Of a stretch of 64,000 nucleotides of DNA, positions 9,247-18,700 are shown piece after piece. The notes beneath the pieces were generated by a model. The model was not told the origin of the DNA. It did no database searches and saw only the letters and a list, made by a program, of their open reading frames with translations. Source of the DNA: Ramlibacter pinisoli (GTDB taxonomy: Bacteria; Pseudomonadota; Gammaproteobacteria; Burkholderiales; Burkholderiaceae_C). Location: contig NZ_WSEL01000009.1 of the NCBI RefSeq assembly GCF_009758015.1, positions 1,475,501 to 1,539,500 of the forward strand. Reading direction: 5' to 3'. Position numbers and translations under genes: made by a program. The stretch's first letter is position 1; every line of letters starts with the position of its first letter.

Positions 9247-9266
9247 GGCCCCGCTTGCACGGGGCC
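9247..9266 (-). other. Inverted repeat between regulator and FecR-like gene
   Basis: A perfect 7-bp stem GGCCCCG/CGGGGCC with a 6-base loop lies in the 210-bp gap between the LuxR-type gene and the FecR-like gene. There is no T-run, so it could be an operator, an mRNA-stability hairpin or a weak terminator. Confidence 0.35.
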
Positions 9267-9425
9267 GGTGCGACTGCGTCGACCTTGGCCAGCCCCTCGC
9301 GAAAGACCATCTTTGTGCCTGATGGCACCCGCAAGTCAAGGTCAGCCGTGCGTCCGTCGGCGATCCCGCCACGGCGCGCACCAGGCGCAGCACGGCGGAT
9401 CGCCGATCCGGCCGGTACCCGGCGT

Positions 9426-10103
9426 CTACTCGAGCTCGCCCAGGCGGTGCCGCGTTGCAAAGGCGTACAGGTCCAGCCGGTTGGATACCCCGAGCTTGCT
9501 GTAGATCGAGGTCAGGTGGTTGCGCAGGGTGTGCTCGCTGATGCACAGGCGCCCGGCGATCACCTTGCCCGGGGCTGCCACATCGCTGGCCAGCGCCGAG
9601 ACGGTCTGGCGCTCACGGGTGGTGAGGGTGCGGATCCTGTGCTGCTCGGGGTCGTCGCGGTGCGCCGCCTTCCGGCGGCTCATTTCCATGACGATGCGGG
9701 TGGTGGCGCCACGGTCGATCCACAGTTCGCCGTGCCAGACCTTCTCGATCGCCTTGAGCAGGTTCTCCGGCGGATCGGACTTGCGCACCACGCCACGCAC
9801 GCCGGCGAAGATGGCCTGTTCGAGCAGGGCCGGATCCTGCCAGGCGGTCAGCACGATCAGGTTCACCGGCAGCATGCCCTGCATCCGCGACAGCGAGTCG
9901 ACCGTGCCGCCGCCTTCCGCATCCATCACCAGGACGTCGCCCGCTTCGTGCCCGGGCAAGGGGTCGTCGGGGCCGATCGAGGATTGCACGCCGGCAACGC
10001 AGAACTGCGGCGCCCGGGTCTGCACGAGACGTTCGAGCCCCCAGGCGGCGATCGGCGGTGCGACCACGAACACGCGGATGGGATCTGCAGCGGCGGAAGT
10101 CAT
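9426..10103 (-). CDS. LuxR/NarL-type response regulator
   Basis: A 225-residue protein with a receiver-like domain (about 9-128) and a LuxR helix-turn-helix (about 160-220, LTTRERQTV then GRLCISEHTLRNHLTSIYSKLGV). The receiver keeps a candidate phospho-aspartate (VLVMDAEG) and the distal lysine (VVRKSD), but the acidic pair after strand 1 is replaced by VVAPP, so normal magnesium-dependent phosphorylation is doubtful. The ATG at 10103 is chosen because the receiver begins eight residues later. It lies inside the leftward signalling block and may control that block; no cognate histidine kinase is adjacent. Confidence 0.85.
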   Translation of the reverse strand: MTSAAADPIRVFVVAPPIAAWGLERLVQTRAPQFCVAGVQSSIGPDDPLPGHEAGDVLVMDAEGGGTVDSLSRMQGMLPVNLIVLTAWQDPALLEQAIFAGVRGVVRKSDPPENLLKAIEKVWHGELWIDRGATTRIVMEMSRRKAAHRDDPEQHRIRTLTTRERQTVSALASDVAAPGKVIAGRLCISEHTLRNHLTSIYSKLGVSNRLDLYAFATRHRLGELE

Positions 10104-10221
10104 CGGTAGCTGGCCCGGGTCGGCGGTTCGATCGGCGGCCGGCGGCCTGCCGTGTGTCTCCATTCGACACAGGATGGCAGCGACTCGCGTTTCTTTCCGT
10201 ACGCTTGCGCACGCTGGCGGC

Positions 10222-12825
10222 TCAGCGGGCTGCCTCGGTCGTGCGCTGCGGGGCGGCGGCTGGCGGTCGCGCCGGGGGCTCGGCGGCCGGCTGCTCGACC
10301 ACCTGGAGCACGGTGCCGTCCGGGGACATCGTCTTGCCGTTCTCGGTCTTCCTGCCGTCGCGGAACTCGCCTTCGAAATAGTTGCCGTTGCGCCAGGTGT
10401 ACCTGCCGGTGCCGTGGTGCCTGCCCCTGGACCAGTGGCCCGTGTACACGTCGCCGTTGGGGTAGCGCATGGTCCCCTGCCCCTGCAGCTCGCCGGCAAC
10501 CCAGTCGCCGCTGTAGCGCGGGCCATTCGCCCAGATGAACTCACCCTTGCCCTGCTGCCGGCCCTTGTCCCAGTTCCCGGTGTAGCTGTCGCCGTTGCCG
10601 AAGCGCATCGTGCCCTGTCCATGCGGTGCGTCGGCCACCCATTCGCCGTTGTAGCGCTGCCCATTCGCCCACGCGAAGCTGCCCGCGCCTTCCTTGGCGC
10701 CCTTGACCAGCCGCCCCTCGAACCGGTCGCCGTTGGGGTAGGCGATCTTGCCGGTTCCCGACATCAGGCCCGTGACAGGATCGGGGAGGAGGTTGCCCGA
10801 GACGACCTGCCGCGATGCAGCCAGGGTGACGGTCTTCTCCGGTTCGGCGGCCGGCCCTGACGGAGGCTGCGTGCCGGACGGAGCAACCACTGCCGGAATC
10901 GCCCCCGAACGCGGAGCAGCGCCGGCCGACCCTGTGGCCGCAGCGGGTGCCGGCGGCCGTGCGACCGCCTCGCGTGCTGCCTCGGCCGCAGGTGGATCGG
11001 CCGCCGGGGCGCGCGCCACGACCGCAGGTTGCGGCGGCGGCGACGCCTCGACCGGGCGGCTCGCCGGGGCCGCCGCATGGGTCGCCGAACTGGCAGCGGC
11101 CGTCGTCGCCGTCGTCGGCGCCGCTGGGGCGGGAGGCGCCGGCGCCGCGGCCGAGGGGGTGCGTGCCTCGAACCGGCCCGTCACCGCCGGCAGGGAAAGG
11201 GGGCTCGAAGCAGCTTGCCGCGCAGCCGTGGCGGGCGCTTCGGCCGGGGCCGGTTTCGCCTGTTTCACCTGCAGCATCATGCGGGCGTAGTTGACGTGCC
11301 GACCGTGCGGATAGCGCTTCAGGTAGTCCTCGTACGCCGCGGCCGTGTCATGCCGGCTGGCCTCGCGCCACAACTCGTCGTCCGCCGACACTTCGACCGG
11401 CGGCTCGGCCGGGGCCGTCGCCGCCCGGGCCGCCGCCGCGGGCGGCGCAGCCGGCGCAGGTGGTGCAGCCGGCGCGGGTCGCGCAGCGGGCGCGGGTTGC
11501 ACGGCCGGCGGGGACGGCGCAGGCGCAGGTGCAACCGCCACGCGAGGCGCTGGCGGTTCCTGGACGGCGGCGCGACCCGGTGCAGGGGCGATCGGGGCCG
11601 CTGGCGCCACGGGCGAGGCGGAGTTCCCCATGGCCGACGTGGCGCCCGACCGCGCGTCACCGGCGGCAAGCTTCGATGTTCCGCCCTTCCCGGCCGTGGG
11701 CGACCACAGGGCATAGGCGACGATCCCGCCACCGAGGACCGTCAAACCTGCCAGGCCCGCCAGGAGGCGCCCTCCGACCAGGGGCCCCCTCGGGGCCGGC
11801 GGTGGGGGCACGGAATGGATCACCGTGCGTTCCGGAAGGGTCAGGGGGACGGAGGGGACGACGAACGCCTCGAGTCCCAGGGCACGCCGGAACTCCCCCA
11901 CGTCCTGGAACCGCGCGTCGGGCCACAGCGCCAGCGCACGGTCGAGCGCCTCCAGGAACGGCTCGTCGTAGCGGCCGCGCCCCGCCTGCCGCGCGGGCAC
12001 CATCTCGTCGTTCACGATGCGCGCGATCGACGGGGGCGGCGCCTTGCCGCTGATCACGAAGTAGGCGACCGCCGCCAGCGCGTAGATGTCGGTCCATGGC
12101 CCCTGGCGCATGCTGGCCGTCTCGGCGTACTGCTCGTACGGCGCGAAGCCAGGCTTGACCATCGCCGTGATGGACTGCGTCGCCTCGCCGATCACCCGGC
12201 GCGCCGCCCCGAAATCCAGCAGCAGCGGCCGGCCGTCCTTCTGCAGGATGAGGATGTTGTCCGGCGCGATGTCGCGGTGATAGCAGTGCTCGGCGTGAAT
12301 GATCTCCAGGGCGTCGAGCAGGTACGAGAGCAGGGCCCGCAGCCAGCGCTCGTCCGGCGCAACGCGCTGCTCCTTCACGGCCTTGCCCAGCGTGGTGCCC
12401 CTGTAGAACGGCATGACCATGTAGGCTGTGCCGTTCTCCTCCCAGATGCGCTTGACCTTGACCAGCGAAGGCGAATCGAAGCGGGCCAGCATCCGGGCCT
12501 CGCCGACGAAGCTCTTGAGGGCCGCCTTGAACGTGTCGCGCTGCCTGGACGAGATGGTGACCCTCAGGCTCTGCGTGCGGAAGGCCATGCCCGAGGGCAT
12601 GAACTCCTTGATCGCCACCGGGCAGTCCAGCGCCGTGTCGTGGGCCTTGTAGACGATGCCGAAGCCGCCCTGGCCGATCACCTCCTCGATCACGTATTCG
12701 CCCATCCGCGTCCCGGGCGGCAGCGCGCTGCCGCCGAACTCCGTCCGATCGGAATCGAAAGGAATCTCGGGCCGGGGCGCGTGACTGGAGTGCCCCACCG
12801 TCCGGTCGTCGTCGAGAGGGTTCAC
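10222..12825 (-). CDS. Serine/threonine kinase with C-terminal MORN repeats
   Basis: About 867 residues. The kinase domain (about 41-315) has GQGGFGIVYKAHD, VAIKEFMP, a variant catalytic loop HRDIAPDNIL (Ala where Lys is usual) and LLDFGAAR. A membrane helix at about 352-374 is followed by a long Ala/Pro-rich periplasmic region interrupted by a helical tetratricopeptide-like segment (about 481-521). About six MORN repeats follow (about 686-826, pattern G-GT-YPNGD-Y-G-W). MORN repeats often bind lipid or build rigid beta hairpins. The GTG at 12825 has a GCAGGA ribosome site; a TTG at 12897 would add 24 residues without a better site. Confidence 0.88.
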   Translation of the reverse strand: MNPLDDDRTVGHSSHAPRPEIPFDSDRTEFGGSALPPGTRMGEYVIEEVIGQGGFGIVYKAHDTALDCPVAIKEFMPSGMAFRTQSLRVTISSRQRDTFKAALKSFVGEARMLARFDSPSLVKVKRIWEENGTAYMVMPFYRGTTLGKAVKEQRVAPDERWLRALLSYLLDALEIIHAEHCYHRDIAPDNILILQKDGRPLLLDFGAARRVIGEATQSITAMVKPGFAPYEQYAETASMRQGPWTDIYALAAVAYFVISGKAPPPSIARIVNDEMVPARQAGRGRYDEPFLEALDRALALWPDARFQDVGEFRRALGLEAFVVPSVPLTLPERTVIHSVPPPPAPRGPLVGGRLLAGLAGLTVLGGGIVAYALWSPTAGKGGTSKLAAGDARSGATSAMGNSASPVAPAAPIAPAPGRAAVQEPPAPRVAVAPAPAPSPPAVQPAPAARPAPAAPPAPAAPPAAAARAATAPAEPPVEVSADDELWREASRHDTAAAYEDYLKRYPHGRHVNYARMMLQVKQAKPAPAEAPATAARQAASSPLSLPAVTGRFEARTPSAAAPAPPAPAAPTTATTAAASSATHAAAPASRPVEASPPPQPAVVARAPAADPPAAEAAREAVARPPAPAAATGSAGAAPRSGAIPAVVAPSGTQPPSGPAAEPEKTVTLAASRQVVSGNLLPDPVTGLMSGTGKIAYPNGDRFEGRLVKGAKEGAGSFAWANGQRYNGEWVADAPHGQGTMRFGNGDSYTGNWDKGRQQGKGEFIWANGPRYSGDWVAGELQGQGTMRYPNGDVYTGHWSRGRHHGTGRYTWRNGNYFEGEFRDGRKTENGKTMSPDGTVLQVVEQPAAEPPARPPAAAPQRTTEAAR

Positions 12826-13096
12826 GGTCCTGCAGAGAGAGCGAATGGACCGATTGGAGCGCTGCCTTCCGGCAAGTGCATGGGAGGAATGTCCCAAATG
12901 CGCGGGAGGAACCTCCTATGCCGCCCCGAGCGGCGCCGGAGAGCAGGGTCGATCGACGAAGGCGCGATGCTGGCACGCGACAACCGCGCGTGCATCCGGT
13001 GCCCACGGCCCCGTTCATGCCCGGTGGCGGGCGGACGCGTCCGTGATCTGCACTAAGCTGCACCTGCGACATCGCGACCCCAACCAGGAGACACCC

Positions 13097-13915
13097 ATGA
13101 CGACTTCCCGCCCCCTTCGCCGCCTGCTGGCTCTGCTGCCGCTGCTGGCGGCCTTCGCGTTCCCGGCCGCGCAGGCCCAGACCGCGCCGAAACGCACCGA
13201 TCCGGGCGCGCGCCCCGAGGCCATCCTGTGGGTGGGCAACAGCTTCTTCTATTACAACAACAGCATGCACGGGCACTTCAACCAGCTCGCGGCATCGCTG
13301 AACGAGAAGCCGGCCGTGCGCGGCACCTCGGTCACCGTGAGCGGCTCGGGCCTGGACTGGCACGACATGGAGTCGCTGGTGCGCCCGAACGGCCTGGGCC
13401 GCTACTCCTTCGTCGGCGACAACGAGATCCGCTTCAACCCGCCAGGCCGCCAGTACGACACGGTGGTCATGATGGATTGCAGCCAGTGCCCCATCCACCC
13501 GCAGCTGCAGCAGGCCTTCCACGACACCGTGAAGAAGGACGCCGAGATCCTGCGCAAGCAGGGCATCCGGCCGGTGCTGTTCATGTCCTGGGCCTACAAG
13601 GACAAGCCCGAGATGACCCAGCAGCTGTCCGATGCGTACACGCGCGCCGGCAACGACAACGACCTGCTGGTGGTCCCGGCCGGCCTGGCGTTCGCCAAGG
13701 CGATCGCGCGCAAGCCCGACCTCGAGCTGTACCAGGCCGACAAGCGCCACCCCAGCCTGGCCGGCACCTACCTGGCCAGCTGCGCCACCTATGCGGCCCT
13801 GTTCCGCAAGAGCCCGGTGGGCGCCACCTACACCGCCGGGCTGCCGCCCGAGACCGCCAAGCTGCTGCAGCAGGCCGCCTGGGACGCCGCGCAGGACTAC
13901 TTCACGGCCCGCTGA
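13097..13915 (+). CDS. Secreted SGNH/GDSL-like hydrolase
   Basis: A 272-residue protein with a signal peptide (about 1-27, ending AAQAQ). The mature start ILWVGNSFFYYNNS carries the nucleophile-type block (GNS in place of GDS), and DKRHPSLAGTYLAS near residue 215 resembles the terminal D-x-x-H catalytic pair. Such enzymes are periplasmic or secreted esterases acting on acetylated sugars or lipids; the substrate cannot be told. An AGGAG site lies 6 bases before the ATG. The 3' end overlaps the convergent glycosyltransferase by 14 bp. Confidence 0.75.
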   Translation: MTTSRPLRRLLALLPLLAAFAFPAAQAQTAPKRTDPGARPEAILWVGNSFFYYNNSMHGHFNQLAASLNEKPAVRGTSVTVSGSGLDWHDMESLVRPNGLGRYSFVGDNEIRFNPPGRQYDTVVMMDCSQCPIHPQLQQAFHDTVKKDAEILRKQGIRPVLFMSWAYKDKPEMTQQLSDAYTRAGNDNDLLVVPAGLAFAKAIARKPDLELYQADKRHPSLAGTYLASCATYAALFRKSPVGATYTAGLPPETAKLLQQAAWDAAQDYFTAR

Positions 13916-15077
13916 CCGGGCGCCGGCGGGCGGCGCGCGCCGCCCGCAGCTGTGCGAGCGGATAGCGCGTGCCCCGCCACACGACGCCGCCGCGCCGCAG
14001 CGTCACCAGCACCGAACGCCACAGCACCCCCAGCAGCACCAGCGGCGCCAGCGGCCACCACAGCAGGCAGCGCGCGTGCCAGGCCGTGGTGCGCAGCAGG
14101 CGCACCCGCAGGAGCAGGCTGCAGGCGACCGATCCCAGGTTCAGCCAGCGGCCAGGGCCGCTCGTCACGACCAGCGCGGCCAGCGGCCACGCGTGCAGCA
14201 CCAGGACCAGCAGCGTGGCGGCCGCCGCCCGGGCCACGCTGTAGCCGACGCTGGCGAAACTGTTCTTCTCCAGCCCGCGCGCCAGCTGCGCCGCATCGGC
14301 GTACCACTCGAGCAGGACGGCCTCCCGGCCGAACAGCAGGTCCTGGCGCAGGCCGGCCTGCTTCAGCAGCCGGCCGAGCTCCATGTCGTCGATGACCTCC
14401 AGCCGCAGCGCCGCATGCCCGCCCAGCCGCCGGTAGGGCGCCGCCCGCACCAGGTTGAAGGCGCCGACGCCGGCATACACCCGGCGCGAGGTCGCGACCT
14501 TCCACGGCGGCAGGGTGGCGCAGAAGGCCGCCAGCATCTCCAGCAGCAGGGCGGCCAGCAGCGGCTGGCGCACGGTGAGGTCGGCCACGACCACCAGGTG
14601 GTCGAGCCGGCGGGCGATGCAGCACGCCAGCGCCCGGCGCAGCGCCTGCGGCGCGAAGTGCACGTCGGCGTCGGTGAAGAGCAGGTAGTCGCCAGTCGCC
14701 GCCTGCGCGCCCAGGTGCAGCGCATGCGTCTTGCCGAGCCAGCCGTCCGGCAGCTCGCGCACGTGCAGCACGCGCAGCCGCGCATCGGCCTGCGCCAGCC
14801 GGTCGAGGATGGCACCGGTGCCATCAGCCGAGCGGTCGTCGATGGCGACGATCTCCAGCCGCGGAACATCCTGCGCCAGCAGCGAGCGCAGGGCGGCCTC
14901 GATGGTGCCGGCCTCGTCGCGCGCGCTCACCACCACCGACACCGCCGGCAGGTCGCCGTCGGCCGCGGCCGGGAGGTCGCGCAGCTGCGGCACCTGCGGC
15001 AGCCCGCGCCACAGCGCCACGAGCTGCCATGCGGTGGCGGCGAACACCGCCAGCGAGAGCCAGGAGGCTGCGCCCAC
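13902..15077 (-). CDS. Family 2 glycosyltransferase with C-terminal membrane helices
   Basis: About 391 residues. An N-terminal helix (about 5-22) precedes a GT-A fold domain: VSVVVSARDEAGTIEAAL, AIDDRSADGTG, LFTDADVHF (the DxD metal site) and VIDDMELGRLLKQAG (catalytic ED region). Three or so hydrophobic helices follow. This resembles hopene-associated or carotenoid-type membrane glycosyltransferases, but the acceptor is unknown. The GTG at 15077 is chosen because the frame upstream overlaps the Lrp/AsnC gene; it starts 4 bp after that gene's stop, so the two are co-transcribed. Confidence 0.83.
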   Translation of the reverse strand: MGAASWLSLAVFAATAWQLVALWRGLPQVPQLRDLPAAADGDLPAVSVVVSARDEAGTIEAALRSLLAQDVPRLEIVAIDDRSADGTGAILDRLAQADARLRVLHVRELPDGWLGKTHALHLGAQAATGDYLLFTDADVHFAPQALRRALACCIARRLDHLVVVADLTVRQPLLAALLLEMLAAFCATLPPWKVATSRRVYAGVGAFNLVRAAPYRRLGGHAALRLEVIDDMELGRLLKQAGLRQDLLFGREAVLLEWYADAAQLARGLEKNSFASVGYSVARAAAATLLVLVLHAWPLAALVVTSGPGRWLNLGSVACSLLLRVRLLRTTAWHARCLLWWPLAPLVLLGVLWRSVLVTLRRGGVVWRGTRYPLAQLRAARAARRRPVSGP

Positions 15078-15081
15078 GCGG

Positions 15082-15591
15082 TCAGCGCGCCCGGGCGCGA
15101 CGCGCGGGCTGGGGCCGGGCCCGCGGCACGTCCAGCGGCAGCCGGGTCTCGCTCTTGACCTCCTTGAGCACCACGCTGGAGCGCACGTGCGTGACACCCG
15201 GCAGCTTGAACGCGGTCTCGTGCAGGAAGCTCTCGTAGCGCTTGATGTCGGGCACCAGAACCTTGATCACGTAGTCGGCCTGCCCGGTGGTCGCATAGCA
15301 GCTGACGATGCTGGGTTCGGCCGCCACCGCCTGCTCGAAGCGGCGCACGTCGTCCTCGTTGTGGCGGGTGAGGTTGACCTCGGCCAGCACGCACAGCGCC
15401 AGCCCGACCCGCTCGCGGTCGACCAGCGCCGTGTAGCCGCGGATGATGCCGGCGGCCTCCATCTCCTTGACGCGCTTCCAGCAGGGCGTGCTGGACAGCC
15501 CGGCGGCGGTGGCCAGCTGCTGCACGGTCTGGCGGGCATCGCGCTGCAGCTCGGCCAGCAGCAGCACGTCGTGGCGGTCGAGATCTGACAT
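15082..15591 (-). CDS. Lrp/AsnC-family transcriptional regulator
   Basis: A 169-residue protein with an N-terminal helix-turn-helix (LDRHDVLLLAELQRDAR, then LSSTPCWKRVKEMEAAGII) and a C-terminal RAM ligand-binding domain (GQADYVIKVLVPDIKRYESF). These regulators sense amino acids. It is divergent from indolepyruvate:ferredoxin oxidoreductase with 143 bp between starts containing two palindromes, so it probably controls that enzyme and itself in response to aromatic or branched amino acids. The ATG at 15591 gives the canonical MSDLDRHD start; the frame is open further upstream without support. Confidence 0.9.
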   Translation of the reverse strand: MSDLDRHDVLLLAELQRDARQTVQQLATAAGLSSTPCWKRVKEMEAAGIIRGYTALVDRERVGLALCVLAEVNLTRHNEDDVRRFEQAVAAEPSIVSCYATTGQADYVIKVLVPDIKRYESFLHETAFKLPGVTHVRSSVVLKEVKSETRLPLDVPRARPQPARRARAR

Positions 15592-15611
15592 TCTCAGGAT
15601 CCAGCGGTTTC

Positions 15612-15649
15612 GAGAATGGCATTCTCCACCGGTTCCTGACATGCAGGAA
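15612..15649. promoter_or_regulatory. Two palindromes between the Lrp/AsnC gene and the oxidoreductase
   Basis: GAGAATGGCATTCTC (15612-15626) is a perfect 7-1-7 palindrome. TTCCTG-N5-CAGGAA (15633-15649) is a second inverted repeat. The half-site CATTCTC recurs at 15589-15595 across the regulator's start codon, 31 bp from its twin, about three helical turns. This phasing suits the wrapping binding of Lrp/AsnC octamers. Confidence 0.55.
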
Positions 15650-15734
15650 TGGAAGTAGCCTTTTCTCGCTGGCAGCAACTACGCTCTCCTCCATCCGCCG
15701 CCCGCACCGCACGGGGCCGCGACGAGGAACCGCC

Positions 15735-18700
15735 ATGACCACCGAGACCCCCACCCTGGCCGAGCAGCCACCCCTGGCCCGCCCGGATTACCGGCTCGCC
15801 GACAGCCTCTGGGCCCGCAGCGGCTCGGTGTTCCTCACCGGCACGCAGGCGCTGGTGCGGCTCATGCTCATGCAGCGCCAGCGCGACGCGGCCGCCGGCC
15901 TGGACACGCGTGGCTTCATCAGCGGCTACCGGGGCTCGCCGCTGGGCATGGTCGACCAGGCCGTGTGGAAGGCCGGCCGCCACTTCGAGGAGGCCGGGGT
16001 GCGCTTCCTGCCCGCCATCAACGAGGAGCTGGGCGCCACCGCCGTGCTGGGCACGCAGCGCGTGGAGGCCGATCCCGAGCGCACCTGCGCCGGCGTGTTC
16101 GCGCTCTGGTACGGCAAGGGACCGGGAGTCGACCGGGCCGGCGACGCGCTCAAGCACGGCAACGCCTACGGCGCCTCGCCGCACGGCGGCGTGCTGATGG
16201 TGGCTGGCGACGACCACGGCTGCGTGTCGTCGTCGATGCCGCACCAGAGCGACCAGGCCTTCCAGTCCTGGCACGCGCCCATCGTCTCGCCGGCCAGCGT
16301 GGCCGAGTACCTGGAGTTCGGCCTGTACGGCTGGCAGCTGTCGCGCTTCTCGGGCAACTGGGTCGGCTTCACCGCGCTGTCGGAAGTCGTGGAAAGCGCG
16401 TCCACCGTCGACCTCGACCTGGTGAACGCACGCGTGGCCACCTGGCAGGACGGCGACACCGTGCGGCAGGCCACCGGCTACGCGCCGCCCGCCGGCGGCC
16501 TGCACTACCGCTGGCCCGACCTGCCCTCGCTGACCATCGAGCAGCGCCTGCATGCCAAGCTGGACGCCGTGCGGGCCTTCGCCCGCATCAACAGCATCGA
16601 CCGGCAGGTGGTCGCCAGCGAGCACGCCACGGTGGGCATCGTCACCGCGGGCAAGGCGCACTTCGACTTCCTGGAGGTGCTGCGGCGGCTGGACATCTCG
16701 ACCGAGGCGCTGGCGCAGCACGGCGTGCGCATCCTCAAGCTCGGGCTCACCTACCCGATCGAGCCAACCCGCCTGCGCACGTTCGCGCACGGCCTGCGCG
16801 AGATGCTGGTGATCGAGGAGAAGGGACCCGTGGTCGAGGAGCAGCTGCGCTCGCTGTTCTACAACGACGCCCGGCGGCCGGTGATCGTGGGCAAGACCGA
16901 TGCGCAGGGCCGGCCGCTGGTGCCGGCGCTCGGCGAGCTGCGGCCCTCGCGGCTGATCGAGCTGGTGGCGAACTGGCTGGCGGACCACTTCGCCGACCTC
17001 GACCGGCGTCACCTGGTGCGCGACTTCACGCTGCCCGAGCTACTGTCCAACAGCAGCGACTCGGTCAAGCGGCTGCCCTACTTCTGCGCCGGCTGCCCGC
17101 ACAACATCAGCACCAAGGTGCCGGAGGGCTCGCATGCGCAGGCCGGGATCGGCTGCCACTTCATGGCCAGCTGGATGGACCGCGACACCGAGGGCCTGAT
17201 CCAGATGGGCGGCGAAGGGGTCGACTGGGTCTCGCACGCGATGTTCACCAAGGTGCCGCACGTGTTCCAGAACCTGGGCGACGGCACCTACTACCACTCG
17301 GGCTACCTCGCCATCCGGCAGGCGGTGGCCGCCGGGGCCACGCTCACCTACAAGATCCTGTTCAACGACGCCGTCGCCATGACCGGCGGCCAGCCGGTCG
17401 ACGGCGTGATCAGCGTCGACGGCATCGCGCGCCAGGTCGAGGCCGAGGGCGTCAAGCAGGTGGTGGTGGTGTCCGACGCGATCGGCAAGTACGCGGCGAT
17501 CCGGCAGCGCTTTCCGGCCGGCACCACGTTCCACGACCGCGACGAGCTCGATGCGGTGCAACGCCACCTGCGCGAGCTGCCCGGCGTCACGGTGCTGATC
17601 TACGAGCAGACCTGCGCCGCCGAGAAGCGCCGCCGGCGCAAGAAGGGCGAGCTGGTCGACCCGGCGCGCCGGCTGTTCATCAACGAGCGGGTCTGCGAGG
17701 GCTGCGGCGACTGCAGCGTGCAGAGCAATTGCGTGGCGGTGCTGCCGCACGAGACCCCGCTGGGGCGCAAGCGCAAGATCGACCAGAGCAGCTGCAACAA
17801 GGACTACTCCTGTGCCAAGGGCTTCTGCCCCAGCTTCGTGGGCGTGCTCGGGGGCAAGGTCCGCAAGGGGGTCGGCGCGCTGTCGACAGCGGAGGACGCC
17901 GGCGGTGCACGGGCCGACTTCCTGCGCCGCGTCGACGCCCTGGCGCATCCGCGGCCGCACGCCTGGACCGGCCCCTACGACCTGCTGGTCACGGGCGTCG
18001 GCGGCACCGGGGTGGTGACCGTGGGCGCGCTGGTCACCATGGCCGCGCACCTCGAAGGCAAGAGCGCCAGCGTGCTGGACTTCATGGGCTTCGCGCAGAA
18101 GGGCGGCTCGGTGCTGTCGTTCGTGCGGCTGGCCGACCGGCCGGAGCGGCTGAACCAGGTGCGCATCGACACCCAGCAGGCCGACGCCATCCTGGCCTGC
18201 GACCTGGTGGTGGGCGCCTCGGCCGATGCGCTGGCCACCGTGCGCCACGGCCGCACCCGCATCCTGGCCAACACGCACGAGGTACCGGTGGCCGACAACG
18301 TGCGCAACCCGGACGCGTCCCTGCAGGTGCCGCAACTGCTGGAGAAGCTGCGCTTCGCGGCCGGCGCCGACCGGCTGGAGACGCTGGACGCACAGGGGCT
18401 GGCCGAAACCTTCCTGGGCGACTCCATCGTGTCCAACATCCTGGCGCTCGGCTATGCGTGGCAGCGCGGCCTGGTGCCCGTGGGCGCCCCGGCGATGCTG
18501 CGCGCCATCGAGCTGAACGGGGTCGGCGTCGACAACAACAAGCTCGCGTTCTCGCTGGGCCGGCTGGCCGCGGCCGACCCGGGCGCGGTTGCCGCGCTGC
18601 TGCGCGAGCCGCCGGCCCCGGCGCCGGCCGACACGCTGGAAGCGCTGGTGCACCGCGGGGTGCAGCATCTGACGGCCTACCAGGACGCCACCTATGCGCG

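Noticed and set aside
12826..12897. N-terminal extension of the MORN kinase from a TTG
   Set aside because: The GTG at 12825 has a GCAGGA ribosome site and the extension adds only a low-complexity Arg/Ser segment.
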